A stretch of DNA of 64,000 nucleotides from an uncultured Prevotella sp. (lineage in GTDB: Bacteria; Bacteroidota; Bacteroidia; Bacteroidales; Bacteroidaceae), in the NCBI GenBank assembly GCA_900771975.1, contig CAAGPV010000012.1, forward strand, positions 62,001 through 126,000, read 5' to 3'. How positions within the stretch are numbered: the stretch's first letter is position 1; every line of letters begins with the position of its first letter. The position numbers and the translations under genes were made by a program. Below the pieces are notes generated by a model that saw only the letters and a list, made by a program, of their open reading frames with translations, made no database searches and was not told where the DNA came from. Positions 9,650-17,751 of this stretch are shown here, piece after piece.

Positions 9650-9681
9650 CAAATTTAGTTTAAGTATTTCATCCGAACAAG
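9650..9681 (-). promoter_or_regulatory. Promoter for the HHH/barrel gene
   Basis: Minus-strand CTTG (9681-9678), 20-base spacer, TAAATTTG (9657-9650), exact to TAnnTTTG. It lies 20 bases before ATG 9630. Confidence 0.6.
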
Positions 9682-9731
9682 CTAAAACTGAAATTAATCC
9701 TAAAAAATGCACCGACTAACGTTTTTTTCTG

Positions 9732-9739
9732 TATTTTTG
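9732..9739 (+). promoter_or_regulatory. -7 box close to the DUF4294 start
   Basis: TATTTTTG matches TAnnTTTG and ends only 10 bases before ATG 9750. No good -33 TTTG was seen at the right distance, so this is tentative; if it is used, the leader would be only a few bases. Confidence 0.35.
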
Positions 9740-9749
9740 CGCCGTAGTT

Positions 9750-10382
9750 ATGAAGACAAAGATAGCTTTGCTGATATTGGGATGGCTGATGGCTGCATCA
9801 ATGGTTGCTCAAGACATCAAGCCCGAAGACCGCCAAGTGGATATGGCGGGGCCAACTTTTGTTCCCGGACTAAAACAGGGAATAAAGGAAGTAAACGGCG
9901 AAGAGATGGTCTACATACAACGTGCTGAACCCTATGTGGTCTATCCTCCGCTGCCACCGATGAGCGCAAAAGAGCGTGAAAAGTTCTACCGACTGGTTTA
10001 CAACATCAAAAAGGTGCTTCCATTGGCACGCGAAGCCCGTCAAATACTTGTTGAGACTGGTGACTACCTCGAAACCATTCCCAACAAAAACGAGCGCAAA
10101 GCCCACATGAAACGCGTGGAAGCGAGCATCAAGCAACAATATTCCCCACGCATCAAAAAGCTTACACGTTCACAAGGCAAGCTCCTCATCAAACTTATCG
10201 ACCGCGAAACCAACAACACTCCTTACAGTTTGATACAGGCTTTTCTTGGTCCTGTACGAGCAGGATTCTACCAAGCATTCTCCTGGGTATTTGGCATGAG
10301 CTTGAAAAAAGCTTACGACCCCAATGGGGTTGACCGACTGACTGAGCGTGTTGTCAGACAAGTGGAAGCAGGGCAATTATAG
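9750..10382 (+). CDS. DUF4294 domain-containing exported protein
   Basis: A 210-residue protein with an N-terminal signal peptide (MKTKIALLILGWLMAASMVAQ, 21 residues). The rest is a basic, helical domain containing the conserved DUF4294 block: NIKKVLPLAREARQIL near 90, RKAHMKRVEASIKQQY near 130, SQGKLLIKLIDRET near 150 and a tail with AYDPNG. The family is found almost only in Bacteroidetes and has no known function. The gene stands alone, divergent from the HHH/barrel gene, and is followed by a palindromic repeat at 10427-10497. Confidence 0.8.
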   Translation: MKTKIALLILGWLMAASMVAQDIKPEDRQVDMAGPTFVPGLKQGIKEVNGEEMVYIQRAEPYVVYPPLPPMSAKEREKFYRLVYNIKKVLPLAREARQILVETGDYLETIPNKNERKAHMKRVEASIKQQYSPRIKKLTRSQGKLLIKLIDRETNNTPYSLIQAFLGPVRAGFYQAFSWVFGMSLKKAYDPNGVDRLTERVVRQVEAGQL

Positions 10383-10426
10383 GACCCATTTGGAAACGTC
10401 AGCCCGTTAGAAAGCAATACCGGTTG

Positions 10427-10497
10427 TTTTAGCTCCTAAAACACGGCATTTTAGCTCCTAAAACCGGCCGTTTTAGGAGCCAAAATAGCCGGTTTTA
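10427..10497. repeat. Intergenic palindromic repeat, TTTTAG-N5-TAAAA type
   Basis: Two direct copies of TTTTAGCTCCTAAAA (10427-10441 and 10449-10463) are followed by the near-inverse TTTTAGGAGCCAAAA (10471-10485). A second inverted pair, TAAAACCGGC (10459-10468) with GCCGGTTTTA (10488-10497), interleaves with the first. The design resembles the element at 54057-54137. It sits about 45 bases after the DUF4294 stop. It could be a terminator-like or mobile REP/MITE-like element; the sequence does not decide between these. Confidence 0.65.
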
Positions 10498-10629
10498 CCA
10501 ACTCACTGATTATCAAACGATTACTATTTCTTTTTTGACCGTGTCTTTATACAGGGTAAACAGGAATGCCTTGCACAGACATGGCACAAACAAGATAACA
10601 TTCAATAACAAACAATTAAACTAACAATT

Positions 10630-10841
10630 ATGAAGAAAAGTTTACTTATGGCCGTTGCTTTCATGGCAACGTGAACTGTGAGTTTCGCTCAAAACGGACT
10701 TACCCTATTAGGGCGACTCAACCGGCGGCTACCGTTGCGGAACGTTATGGCCTGGGCGGTTCTTACCACAAGACCGCATTCAGCGGTGTTAACATCGTCA
10801 AGATGAGCAACGGCAGTGTAAAGAAAGAAATCGTCATGTAA
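10630..10841 (+). pseudogene. Relic of a small secreted protein gene
   Basis: ATG 10630 begins a normal signal peptide (MKKSLLMAVAFMAT), but codon 15 is TGA (10672-10674). The signal sequence continues after it (TVSFAQNG). A different frame downstream then reads AERYGLGGSYHKTAFSG and ends NIVKMSNGSVKKEIVM before TAA 10841, much like the last ~30 residues of Prevotella secreted proteins with a C-terminal beta-strand domain. So a signal peptide and a C-terminal tail remain, joined by a stop codon and a frameshift, with the body apparently lost. The next gene on the opposite strand begins with a similar signal peptide. Confidence 0.6.
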
Positions 10842-10874
10842 ACATTTTAAACATCAGACCGACCGTTCTAACCA

Positions 10875-10908
10875 AACAGGGGTGGCACCATCAAGTGCCA
10901 CCCCTGTT
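10875..10908. terminator. Hairpin terminator between relic and secreted-protein gene
   Basis: Perfect 14-base-pair stem, AACAGGGGTGGCAC (10875-10888) with its complement (10895-10908), and a 6-base loop, between two convergent units. The flanks are A/T-rich but lack a long T run. Confidence 0.65.
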
Positions 10909-10934
10909 ATTATAAGGTGATTATTCCTTTTCCA

Positions 10935-12083
10935 TTACTTGTTGACAAACTTCTTGCCATTCTGAATCAAGATACCCTTTGTATTCATGCTAACGCGTTG
11001 ACCTGCAAGGTTGTAAACAGGAGCGTTGGCATTGAGTTCGTTGTTAGCATTGGCATGGATGTCTTTAATAGCGTCTGATGTGTCTTTCTTTACATAAAGG
11101 TAAGGCATCAAGCCCTTCTCTGAGTCATAGCTACCATAAGACTTAAATTGTTGACTGTACTGAATGTACTTGTTTTTTGCAACGTTTGTAATCTTGAATG
11201 TACCATCGGCATTAGCGTCTACAGTCCATACGTTACCCTCTTCAGGGGCAGCATCGACATTGAAACTGTTGAAAGTACCTTTCATAAAGACATACTTACC
11301 GTCTGGCTGCTGGATGGTATAACCGCCGTCAACAGCTGTGAAGGTGAAAGTATTGCCAGCAGCAAGTTGAATCTCGTCTGCTACAGGACTAACTGAAGTA
11401 ACATAGAAATAGCCATAGGGCTTTGTTGTTATAGGCTCTGCTATAGCCAAAGTGTCGTTATAGCTTGCTGCAAGAAGATATGCCTTACCGCTCTCAATGG
11501 TTGTAGCCTTCTGATAGGTTACAAGATTTTGTTCTGGAGTATCGCCACCTTGGCCGATGCCACCGTCTGTTGTAGTAACAGTATAGTCGTCAACAAGGAG
11601 TTCTTTGCTGGTATAGTTCTTATCCGCATTGTCACCTGGGTTCATCACAACGAAGCAAACAGTAGTCGCAGCTTCAAGTTTAATGGTATCTTTCACCAAT
11701 GTCCATTCAGAGGCAGTGGTAGAATTGTATTTACCATAAACATAAGTACCTACCTTACCTTCTGTTACAGGAACATAACCCGGGCGCACATCACCACCAC
11801 CCTTTGCATAGAATGATACATAATAGGTTCCTGCCTTGAGACTGGTTTCTTTATAAGCAAGACGCTTGTTTTTTGTATTTGAGGCAAGTTTCACAGAATA
11901 CTGACCTGCATGGGCGTCTGTTGACTGTGAAATTTTTGCATTTCCAGCTGAGGAAGTGGTTTTCCAGTTAGTAGGAACCATACCTTCCCAAGCTTCAAAG
12001 TCGCCATTTTCAACGAGATTGGTCTGTGCAAATGTTCCCATAGAAAGGAATGCAGCTGCCAAAAGAAGTAAACTTTTCTTCAT
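10935..12083 (-). CDS. Secreted protein with carbohydrate-binding-like N-terminal domain
   Basis: A 382-residue exported protein. The signal peptide (about 20 residues, ending GTFAQ) is followed by LVENGDFEAWEG and a jelly-roll-like domain (to about residue 165) of the kind that binds carbohydrate (CBM4/9-like fold). A second beta-rich region (~180-330) follows. The tail VYNLAGQRVSMNTKGILI plus a basic end is the standard C-terminus of many Prevotella secreted proteins. No enzyme motif was recognised. The start is ATG 12083; a start two codons upstream (12089) is possible. The promoter lies at 12126-12157. Confidence 0.72.
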   Translation of the reverse strand: MKKSLLLLAAAFLSMGTFAQTNLVENGDFEAWEGMVPTNWKTTSSAGNAKISQSTDAHAGQYSVKLASNTKNKRLAYKETSLKAGTYYVSFYAKGGGDVRPGYVPVTEGKVGTYVYGKYNSTTASEWTLVKDTIKLEAATTVCFVVMNPGDNADKNYTSKELLVDDYTVTTTDGGIGQGGDTPEQNLVTYQKATTIESGKAYLLAASYNDTLAIAEPITTKPYGYFYVTSVSPVADEIQLAAGNTFTFTAVDGGYTIQQPDGKYVFMKGTFNSFNVDAAPEEGNVWTVDANADGTFKITNVAKNKYIQYSQQFKSYGSYDSEKGLMPYLYVKKDTSDAIKDIHANANNELNANAPVYNLAGQRVSMNTKGILIQNGKKFVNK

Positions 12084-12125
12084 AATCATAAATGTTTAAA
12101 TTGTGAATAGTGATATTATATGTTG

Positions 12126-12157
12126 CAAATTTATAGAAAATTCCTGAATGAAACAAC
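12126..12157 (-). promoter_or_regulatory. Promoter for the secreted protein at 10935-12083
   Basis: Minus-strand GTTG (12157-12154), 20-base spacer, TAAATTTG (12133-12126). The -7 is exact; the -33 is partial. Confidence 0.55.
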
Positions 12158-12213
12158 CATTACAACATTAAAATTGTGTTACTTTCTGATTTGTAGTTAT
12201 TTAACATTTCTCC

Positions 12214-12270
12214 CCCAACAAGCAACAAGGAGAGAAGCCGTTGTAGTTTCTCTCCTTGTTGCTTGTTGGG
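12214..12270 (-). terminator. 23-bp perfect hairpin downstream of the glutaminyl cyclase gene
   Basis: Bases 12214-12236 and 12248-12270 are perfect inverse complements (23 pairs, 11-base loop), 31 bases after the stop at 12301. No T run follows in either direction, so this is a strong hairpin end rather than a textbook terminator. Confidence 0.65.
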
Positions 12271-12300
12271 CGACACGAAAAAAGTGCCATAATCCTACCG

Positions 12301-13323
12301 TCAACCCTCATCAACCTTCTCGCTGAAGAGCACCTGAATGAGCGTTTGGCCTACTGCTTTCAGCGTATTCTTGTCTATGTGGGCCATATCGTCTGCCACG
12401 GTATGCCACGTTGGGCCGAACGAGCTTAGCGGGCTATCGGGATAAAACGGAATGATGTCTATCGTTGGAATGCGTGCCGTTTGGTTCAATGGTATATGGT
12501 CGTCGGTGACCGCACCGCCATCAGAGGCTGGGAAATAGTCGCCTTGGCCTGCTGCTTGGGCTGCATTCCAAACCTTTTCCACTATCTCCGGAGCATACTG
12601 TTTAGACATTACCTCCTGATAGAACTGTGCATTTTGTCCTCCTACCATATCTACAAGTATGCCATAGCGAACCTCAAAGCCTTTTGGAAGATGACTCGCA
12701 AAGTATTCTGCGCCTAAGGCAAAGGTGTTGCCAGGGTCGTCCATGCTTTTTTCCCACTCGGGGAAGCCCCAGTCTTCAGCATCAAAGCAAACGAAATCGA
12801 CTCCGATAGCAAGTTTTTTGTCCTTATTGAGCAGACGGGCTATTTCCAGCATCACGGCTACCCCGCTTGCAGCATCGTTGGCTGCCAAAATGGGTGTCTT
12901 GTGTTTGGTGGAGTCGGGATCATTATCTGCCCATGGACGGCTATCCCAATGAGCGCAAATCAGTACACGCGTAGTGGCTTGAGGGTTGTAGCTGGCAATG
13001 ATGTTGGTGGATTTAAGAATTGTTCCATCATATCCTTTCAGGTCGGCTTGCTGGGTTTTCACCTCACAACCATATTGCTTGAACTTTCCGACAATCCACT
13101 CGCCACATTTATCGTGTGCCTCGGTGTTCATCGGTCGCGGCCCAAAATCACACTGTTTGGCAGTAAATGCCAAGGCCGAATCGGCATCAAAGGCAGGTCC
13201 AACAGGATTTACGGCCACGCTATCAGCACCTTGCGTATTGGTAGAAGTGTGCTTACAGGAAGCGCAACTCATGGTAACAACAACGGTAGTCAACAATGTC
13301 ATTGCAATTGCTATGTGTTTCAT
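12301..13323 (-). CDS. M28-family lipoprotein, probable type II glutaminyl-peptide cyclotransferase
   Basis: A 340-residue zinc enzyme of the M28 fold, predicted to be a membrane-anchored lipoprotein (N-terminal hydrophobic stretch ending TMSC near residue 20). It has the glutaminyl-cyclase-type motifs ICAHWDSRPWA near residue 122, LAANDAASG (Asp zinc ligand), CFDAEDWG (Glu) and TWHTVADD (His). Related enzymes from Porphyromonas, Tannerella and Prevotella intermedia cyclise N-terminal Gln exposed after signal peptide cleavage. Many exported proteins in this window have Gln right after the predicted cleavage site (for example FAQ/SAQ ends), which fits. An M28 aminopeptidase is the alternative. 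Confidence 0.8.
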   Translation of the reverse strand: MKHIAIAMTLLTTVVVTMSCASCKHTSTNTQGADSVAVNPVGPAFDADSALAFTAKQCDFGPRPMNTEAHDKCGEWIVGKFKQYGCEVKTQQADLKGYDGTILKSTNIIASYNPQATTRVLICAHWDSRPWADNDPDSTKHKTPILAANDAASGVAVMLEIARLLNKDKKLAIGVDFVCFDAEDWGFPEWEKSMDDPGNTFALGAEYFASHLPKGFEVRYGILVDMVGGQNAQFYQEVMSKQYAPEIVEKVWNAAQAAGQGDYFPASDGGAVTDDHIPLNQTARIPTIDIIPFYPDSPLSSFGPTWHTVADDMAHIDKNTLKAVGQTLIQVLFSEKVDEG

Positions 13324-13359
13324 TTCTTCTTTATTCTGTTCTTTTAGATGTGAATAAGT

Positions 13360-15147
13360 TTATTTTCGGGCTGCCTGCACCTGAGCCATCACACGCAACC
13401 AGTTGCCACCCCAAATCTTTTCGATATCACGTTCGCTATATTTTCTACGCAACAAGTGGAGAGTGAAGTTAATCATTTCTGACGAATTGGCCAGTCCACG
13501 CACTCCACCGTCACCGTCAAAATCGGTACCGAGCCCCACATGGTCGATGCCCATCACCTTGATGGCGTGTTCCAAATGGGCAATGGCATCCAAAACGGTA
13601 GCTTCACCTTCCTTGCGGAGAAAACCATGATAAAGTGTGACATGAGCCACGCCACCCTTACGGGCAAGCGCCCGCATCTGGTCGTCGGTGAGGTTGCGAG
13701 GGACATCGCACAAAGCCTTGGCATTGGAGTGGCTGCACACAATGGGAAGACTGCTTACCTCGAGGGCATCATAAAAACTTTTCTCGCCCCCATGGCTCAA
13801 ATCCACCATAATGCCCTGACGGTTCATCTCCTGAACAGCCTTTACGCCAAACTCGCTAAGCCCATTATGGGTATTACAACCGCGAGCCGAGTCGCAAAGA
13901 TCATTATCGCCATTATGGCAAAGCGTAATATAGACAACTCCTCGCTGAGCAAAATGCTTGATGTTCTGCAAATTATGTTCCAAAGCAAGCCCATTTTCGA
14001 TACCAAACATGATGCTTTTGCGACCTTTCCGCTTGTCTTCGTAAAGGTCGGCAGGAGTTCGGGCAATGCTGACATAGCGCGAATTGCGCTTGACAATGTC
14101 TTCTATCTTGTCAAAAATCAAGTCGGCATAAGCAGTGGGGCCGTCCACTTTGAAACTCACCTTTGACGAAAAGCTTTCTCCTATCTTGGGTTGGGGCAAG
14201 TAAGCTGCCATTGTCACAGCGTCCTGGCGGCCTTCCTGCATCTTGTGAAGGTCTACAAGGATGCGCTCATCACGCTCATCAAAAGTGATGCCAAGAGGAA
14301 AGAACATTGGCGTATCACAATGAGTGTCGAGGGTGAGGATGCGTTGATGTAGCTTTTTGGCGATATAGAAATTGTTAGCTTGCCCTATCAACCAGCGAAA
14401 GATGGGCAACCCGTCTTCGCCGAGGCACTCTGGATGCCACTGAACGGCCATAATTGGCTTAAACTCAGTACTCTCGATAGCCTCAACAGTTCCGTCTGGC
14501 GCAGTGGCCGTTACACGGAAGCGCTTACCAGGCTCACTGACTGCCTGATGGTGGAAGGAGTTGACAGCCATTCCGTCAGTCTTGTAAATACTGCTAAGTA
14601 TAGACTTCGAAGAGAACGTTACAAGATGGGTTGGCTCAGAGCGGTCGGCATCTTGCGAATGGCGCAAAAGAGGAGGTAGAGAAGCTGCTTCAGGACGGTG
14701 AAGACGTGCCTCACGAATGTCTTGGTCTATTTTTCCGCCTAAGGCTATTGCCAACGACTGAATACCACGGCAAATGCCCAACATGGGAATTTGCCGATTG
14801 TAAGCCAACTGAATAGTGAGCAACTCCGGCAAATCTCTCTTGGCATTGATGTGATGAAGCGCGGTTGAGGGATTTTCACCACACCAAAGAGGATTGAAGT
14901 CGGCACCACCACTAAGCAACAAGCCGTCAATATGCTCTAAAGTGTTGATGATGGTATCCTTGTTGGCCACTGGCGGTATGAGCACAGGCGTACCTCCTGC
15001 TGCCACTACTTGCTCATAATATTTTTCACTAAGACGTTCCTCCCCATCATTGTAATTGGCCGTGATGCCGATAATGGGTTGACGGGTAGCTTCTGGATAA
15101 GTTGAATAAATTTCGCTAAGATGCGATTGCAGGTCAAATTGCTTCAT
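13360..15147 (-). CDS. Fused class I glutamine amidotransferase-like domain and M19 membrane dipeptidase
   Basis: A 595-residue two-domain protein. Residues ~15-265 resemble gamma-glutamyl-GABA hydrolases (PuuD type), with the nucleophile in LGICRGIQSLA and the His-Glu pair in AVQWHPE. Residues ~275-595 form an M19 renal-dipeptidase-like TIM barrel with metal ligands in LDTHCDTP, FGIENG, VCSHSNAK and GTDFDGDGG. The predicted chemistry is hydrolysis of gamma-glutamyl compounds and of dipeptides, so one polypeptide could release two amino acids. ATG 15147 is chosen; an in-frame TTG at 15159 overlaps the stop of the Lrp-type regulator just upstream, so the genes are coupled or nearly so. No signal peptide, so it is probably cytoplasmic. 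Confidence 0.85.
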   Translation of the reverse strand: MKQFDLQSHLSEIYSTYPEATRQPIIGITANYNDGEERLSEKYYEQVVAAGGTPVLIPPVANKDTIINTLEHIDGLLLSGGADFNPLWCGENPSTALHHINAKRDLPELLTIQLAYNRQIPMLGICRGIQSLAIALGGKIDQDIREARLHRPEAASLPPLLRHSQDADRSEPTHLVTFSSKSILSSIYKTDGMAVNSFHHQAVSEPGKRFRVTATAPDGTVEAIESTEFKPIMAVQWHPECLGEDGLPIFRWLIGQANNFYIAKKLHQRILTLDTHCDTPMFFPLGITFDERDERILVDLHKMQEGRQDAVTMAAYLPQPKIGESFSSKVSFKVDGPTAYADLIFDKIEDIVKRNSRYVSIARTPADLYEDKRKGRKSIMFGIENGLALEHNLQNIKHFAQRGVVYITLCHNGDNDLCDSARGCNTHNGLSEFGVKAVQEMNRQGIMVDLSHGGEKSFYDALEVSSLPIVCSHSNAKALCDVPRNLTDDQMRALARKGGVAHVTLYHGFLRKEGEATVLDAIAHLEHAIKVMGIDHVGLGTDFDGDGGVRGLANSSEMINFTLHLLRRKYSERDIEKIWGGNWLRVMAQVQAARK

Positions 15148-15155
15148 ACCATATA

Positions 15156-15620
15156 TCAATCATCCGTACGAATGGGAACCTCACGTTTAATGCTTTGTTC
15201 CAAAGATATGAGGGTTTCGGTACTTACCACCCCAGGAATGCTTTGCAACTGATTGTTAAGAAGATCCATAAGCTGCTCATTATCTCTGGCATAGAGCTTG
15301 ATGAGCATGGTGTAAGAACCTGTCGTAAAGTGGCACTCTACAATCTCGGGAATGGTTTCAAGGCGTTCTACCACCTTTTTGTACATTGAGCCACGCTCCA
15401 AATTTAGCCCCACATAAGTGCATGTGGTATATCCAAGACTCTTAGGACTAACATTAAAACTGCTTCCAGTTATGACTCCACCATCAATAAGATGCTGAAC
15501 ACGCTGATGGATGGCAGCACGAGAAACACCGCACTCGGCAGCTACATCTTTGAAAGGAATACGAGCATTTTTTGAAATGATGCTTAAAATCTTCTTGTCT
15601 AAATTGTCTATTTTATCCAT
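15156..15620 (-). CDS. Lrp/AsnC family transcriptional regulator
   Basis: A 154-residue regulator: N-terminal winged helix (LDKKILSIISKNARIPFKDV, recognition helix in SRAAIHQRVQHL) and a C-terminal RAM effector domain (residues ~70-145). ATG 15620 gives the usual family length. ATG 15659 would add 13 residues, and TTG 15728 is too far upstream given the promoter at 15673-15704. The family senses amino acids or related metabolites. It lies directly upstream of the amidotransferase/dipeptidase gene, so local control of that gene is a reasonable inference. Confidence 0.88.
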   Translation of the reverse strand: MDKIDNLDKKILSIISKNARIPFKDVAAECGVSRAAIHQRVQHLIDGGVITGSSFNVSPKSLGYTTCTYVGLNLERGSMYKKVVERLETIPEIVECHFTTGSYTMLIKLYARDNEQLMDLLNNQLQSIPGVVSTETLISLEQSIKREVPIRTDD

Positions 15621-15672
15621 AATCTGCTGTTTTTTCGTTAAACTATTAGTTTTACCCATTACAATATGATAG

Positions 15673-15704
15673 CAAAAGTAGTCAATAATTATGTAACGAG
15701 CAAC
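15673..15704 (-). promoter_or_regulatory. Promoter for the Lrp/AsnC regulator and dipeptidase genes
   Basis: Minus-strand GTTG (15704-15701), 20-base spacer, TACTTTTG (15680-15673), an exact -7 match. It lies just after the terminator of the FKBP operon. Confidence 0.55.
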
Positions 15705-15717
15705 AAAGGGAAATAAA

Positions 15718-15740
15718 AAATGCGCCAAAATGGCGCATTT
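15718..15740 (-). terminator. Terminator of the FKBP operon
   Basis: AAATGCGCCA (15718-15727) and its complement (15731-15740) form a 10-bp stem with a 3-base loop. On the minus strand it is followed by a T-rich run (TTTTTTATTT). It lies 30 bases after the last FKBP stop. Confidence 0.8.
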
Positions 15741-15769
15741 TGTTGTATTATTGAGTATTTTTAAGACTA

Positions 15770-16765
15770 TTACTTCTTGCGGGCAACCTTCTTTATTCGA
15801 TTTGGTTTCGCTGGAGTTGCTCCCTTGTTAGGGGTTGCCGGCTGAGAAGCAGGGGTTGCGCTCACAATGCCTTTGAGCTCCAAAGTGAATACCAAAGTGG
15901 AATAAGGGGGAATGCCGGCACCTGCTCCACGCTCGCCATAAGCAAGTTCCCAAGGTACATACACTTCCCATTTGCTGCCTACAGGCATATGAGTAAGCGC
16001 CTCTTGCCAACCTTTAATCAAGCCTTTGAGTCCAAACTCGTCATAGTTGCGGTCTTTAGGCAACTGGTGCTTCTCTGTGGCATCGAAGACTTTCCCGTCC
16101 AATGTACGTCCCTCATAAACTACTTGTATTTTGTCATCCAGAGCAGGAATGTCTCCCTTGCCTTGGTGGAGCACCTTATATTGCAATCCACTTGGAAGGG
16201 TGACAACATCTTTTTTCGTCTTGTTTTCAGCAAGGAAAAGTTCTCCCTCTTCCTTTGTAAGGGCATTACGCTTATCGGTAATGGCTTTACGAGCTGCAAC
16301 GAAATAGTCCTTAGCCGAACTTTCGGTGTAATGAGTAGTGTCGCCTGCCAGTGCAGCCTCAAAGCCAGAGAGCAAAACTGCCTCATTCAATGAGTCTTTA
16401 CCGAACTTAAATTCATTCATCAGTCGAGGAAGCATTCGCTCGGTAACCATTTGTGCTATCTGCATACCTGCACTATAGGCATTGTAATTAGGCTCATTGC
16501 GCTTGGAAATAGACTCGCGATAGCCTTGAAGAACTATCGGCATATCGGCAGGTCCGACATTGAAATTTTGTTTTAAAAACTTGTCCAAACCTTCTGACAG
16601 TGTGTAACCTGCAGCGAAACTGATAGAATCGTTAGCCGTAACCAAGCGAACAGGCTGATCAACAGATACTTGCTGGGCAGTTTTTTCTTTTTTGTCTTTG
16701 GCACTTACGGTGCTAAAAGAAGCACTCGCCATTAAGACGAGTGCCATCATTAGAGTTTTTTTCAT
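15770..16765 (-). CDS. FKBP-type peptidyl-prolyl isomerase, exported (FkpA/Mip-like)
   Basis: A 331-residue predicted periplasmic prolyl isomerase. A signal peptide (~22 residues, ending STVSA) is followed by a helical N-terminal dimerisation domain (~40-185), which opens with DSISFAAGYTLSEGLDKF. The FKBP domain (~195-305) contains VVYEGRTLDGKVFDAT, GWQEALTHMPVGSKWEVYVP and AYGERGAGAGIPPYSTLVF. The tail is Pro/Lys/Ala-rich and ends strongly basic. It is the third of three consecutive FKBP genes and lies 30 bases after the previous one. Confidence 0.9.
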   Translation of the reverse strand: MKKTLMMALVLMASASFSTVSAKDKKEKTAQQVSVDQPVRLVTANDSISFAAGYTLSEGLDKFLKQNFNVGPADMPIVLQGYRESISKRNEPNYNAYSAGMQIAQMVTERMLPRLMNEFKFGKDSLNEAVLLSGFEAALAGDTTHYTESSAKDYFVAARKAITDKRNALTKEEGELFLAENKTKKDVVTLPSGLQYKVLHQGKGDIPALDDKIQVVYEGRTLDGKVFDATEKHQLPKDRNYDEFGLKGLIKGWQEALTHMPVGSKWEVYVPWELAYGERGAGAGIPPYSTLVFTLELKGIVSATPASQPATPNKGATPAKPNRIKKVARKK

Positions 16766-16795
16766 TGTGCGTTATCTTGTTATAACCTTGTCAAC

Positions 16796-17710
16796 TTATT
16801 TTACATTGACTGTTGGTGCCGGACGATTTACAGCAGGATTTTCCTTCTCAATGGAAACCAACGTAACCTTAAATGTCAATGCAGAGAACGGAACAATGTC
16901 CTGTGACATCTGACGAGAGCCATAAGCAGCATCATAAGGAATATAAATTTCCCATGTTGAACCTACAGGCATGTGGGTAAGAGCTTCGGTAAAGCCGGGA
17001 ATGACACCTCCAACAGGCATTGCAACCGCACCTTTATCCTTGGTAGAATCAAATACTTTTCCATCAATAGTACGTCCTTCATATTCAATCTTGACGGTCT
17101 GAGAAGCGGTAGGAATAGCTCCTGTTCCTTCTTTTTCTACCTTATAGTAAACACCTTTGCCCAATTTCTTGATACTAGGCTGCTTTGCAATCTTTGCCAT
17201 AAAAGCTTCGCTCTTCTTCTTGTTTGCGCCATATGTCTTCTCGGCAACTTGTGACTGAATGCGAGGAACGATGGTACGTTCAGCAGTTTGTGCCTGCTCG
17301 ATGGTCATAAGGCCACCCTTTCCTTTTACACCAGCCTTAAATCCAGCTATAAGCTGCTTCATAGAGACACTCTTGGTAGAGTCTTTGCCAAAGAGTTGCT
17401 GGTTAATGCCTTTCTTAACCATCATAGACATCTGCATACCTGCGGCAACACCAGCATTGTAAGCAGTCTTCTTCTTGTCGTCGTTAGAGTTGGCTCCAGC
17501 CTCAAGACCTTTGACAAACTCGTCAAGGTAAGTTGAATCAACACCCAGCTGTTGGAGATATTGCTGAATGCCTTGTGATTGCTCCATACCAATGGCATAA
17601 CTCAAAGAGTCAACATCGGTCTTCAACCCACCTTTTTTCGTTTGGTTTCCACAAGCCGTAAAACTTGCGATAGCCATAGCCATAGCGGCTACAATTGCTA
17701 ATTTTTTCAT
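16796..17710 (-). CDS. FKBP-type peptidyl-prolyl isomerase, lipoprotein
   Basis: A 304-residue FkpA/Mip-like isomerase, probably lipid-anchored: the signal ends ASFTACGN, with the lipobox Cys near residue 20. The N-terminal helical domain (~35-190) contains DSLSYAIGMEQSQG. The FKBP domain (~200-290) contains IEYEGRTIDGKVFDSTKD and GFTEALTHMPVGSTWEIYIP, and the active-site-loop region reads AYGSRQMSQDIVPFSALTF rather than the ERGAGAGIPPY of its two neighbours. Middle gene of the FKBP operon. Confidence 0.9.
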   Translation of the reverse strand: MKKLAIVAAMAMAIASFTACGNQTKKGGLKTDVDSLSYAIGMEQSQGIQQYLQQLGVDSTYLDEFVKGLEAGANSNDDKKKTAYNAGVAAGMQMSMMVKKGINQQLFGKDSTKSVSMKQLIAGFKAGVKGKGGLMTIEQAQTAERTIVPRIQSQVAEKTYGANKKKSEAFMAKIAKQPSIKKLGKGVYYKVEKEGTGAIPTASQTVKIEYEGRTIDGKVFDSTKDKGAVAMPVGGVIPGFTEALTHMPVGSTWEIYIPYDAAYGSRQMSQDIVPFSALTFKVTLVSIEKENPAVNRPAPTVNVK

Positions 17711-17751
17711 TGTTTATTATGTAATTGATTTTTTGTTGTTGTGAAAAGGAA

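Larger units (their letters stand above)
10383..10934. other. Gene-poor stretch: repeat, gene relic and terminator
   Basis: This 552-base gap between the DUF4294 gene and the secreted protein at 10935 holds a palindromic repeat (10427-10497), a broken secreted-protein gene (10630-10841) and a hairpin terminator (10875-10908). I see no further open frame or RNA signature in 10498-10629. Confidence 0.7.
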
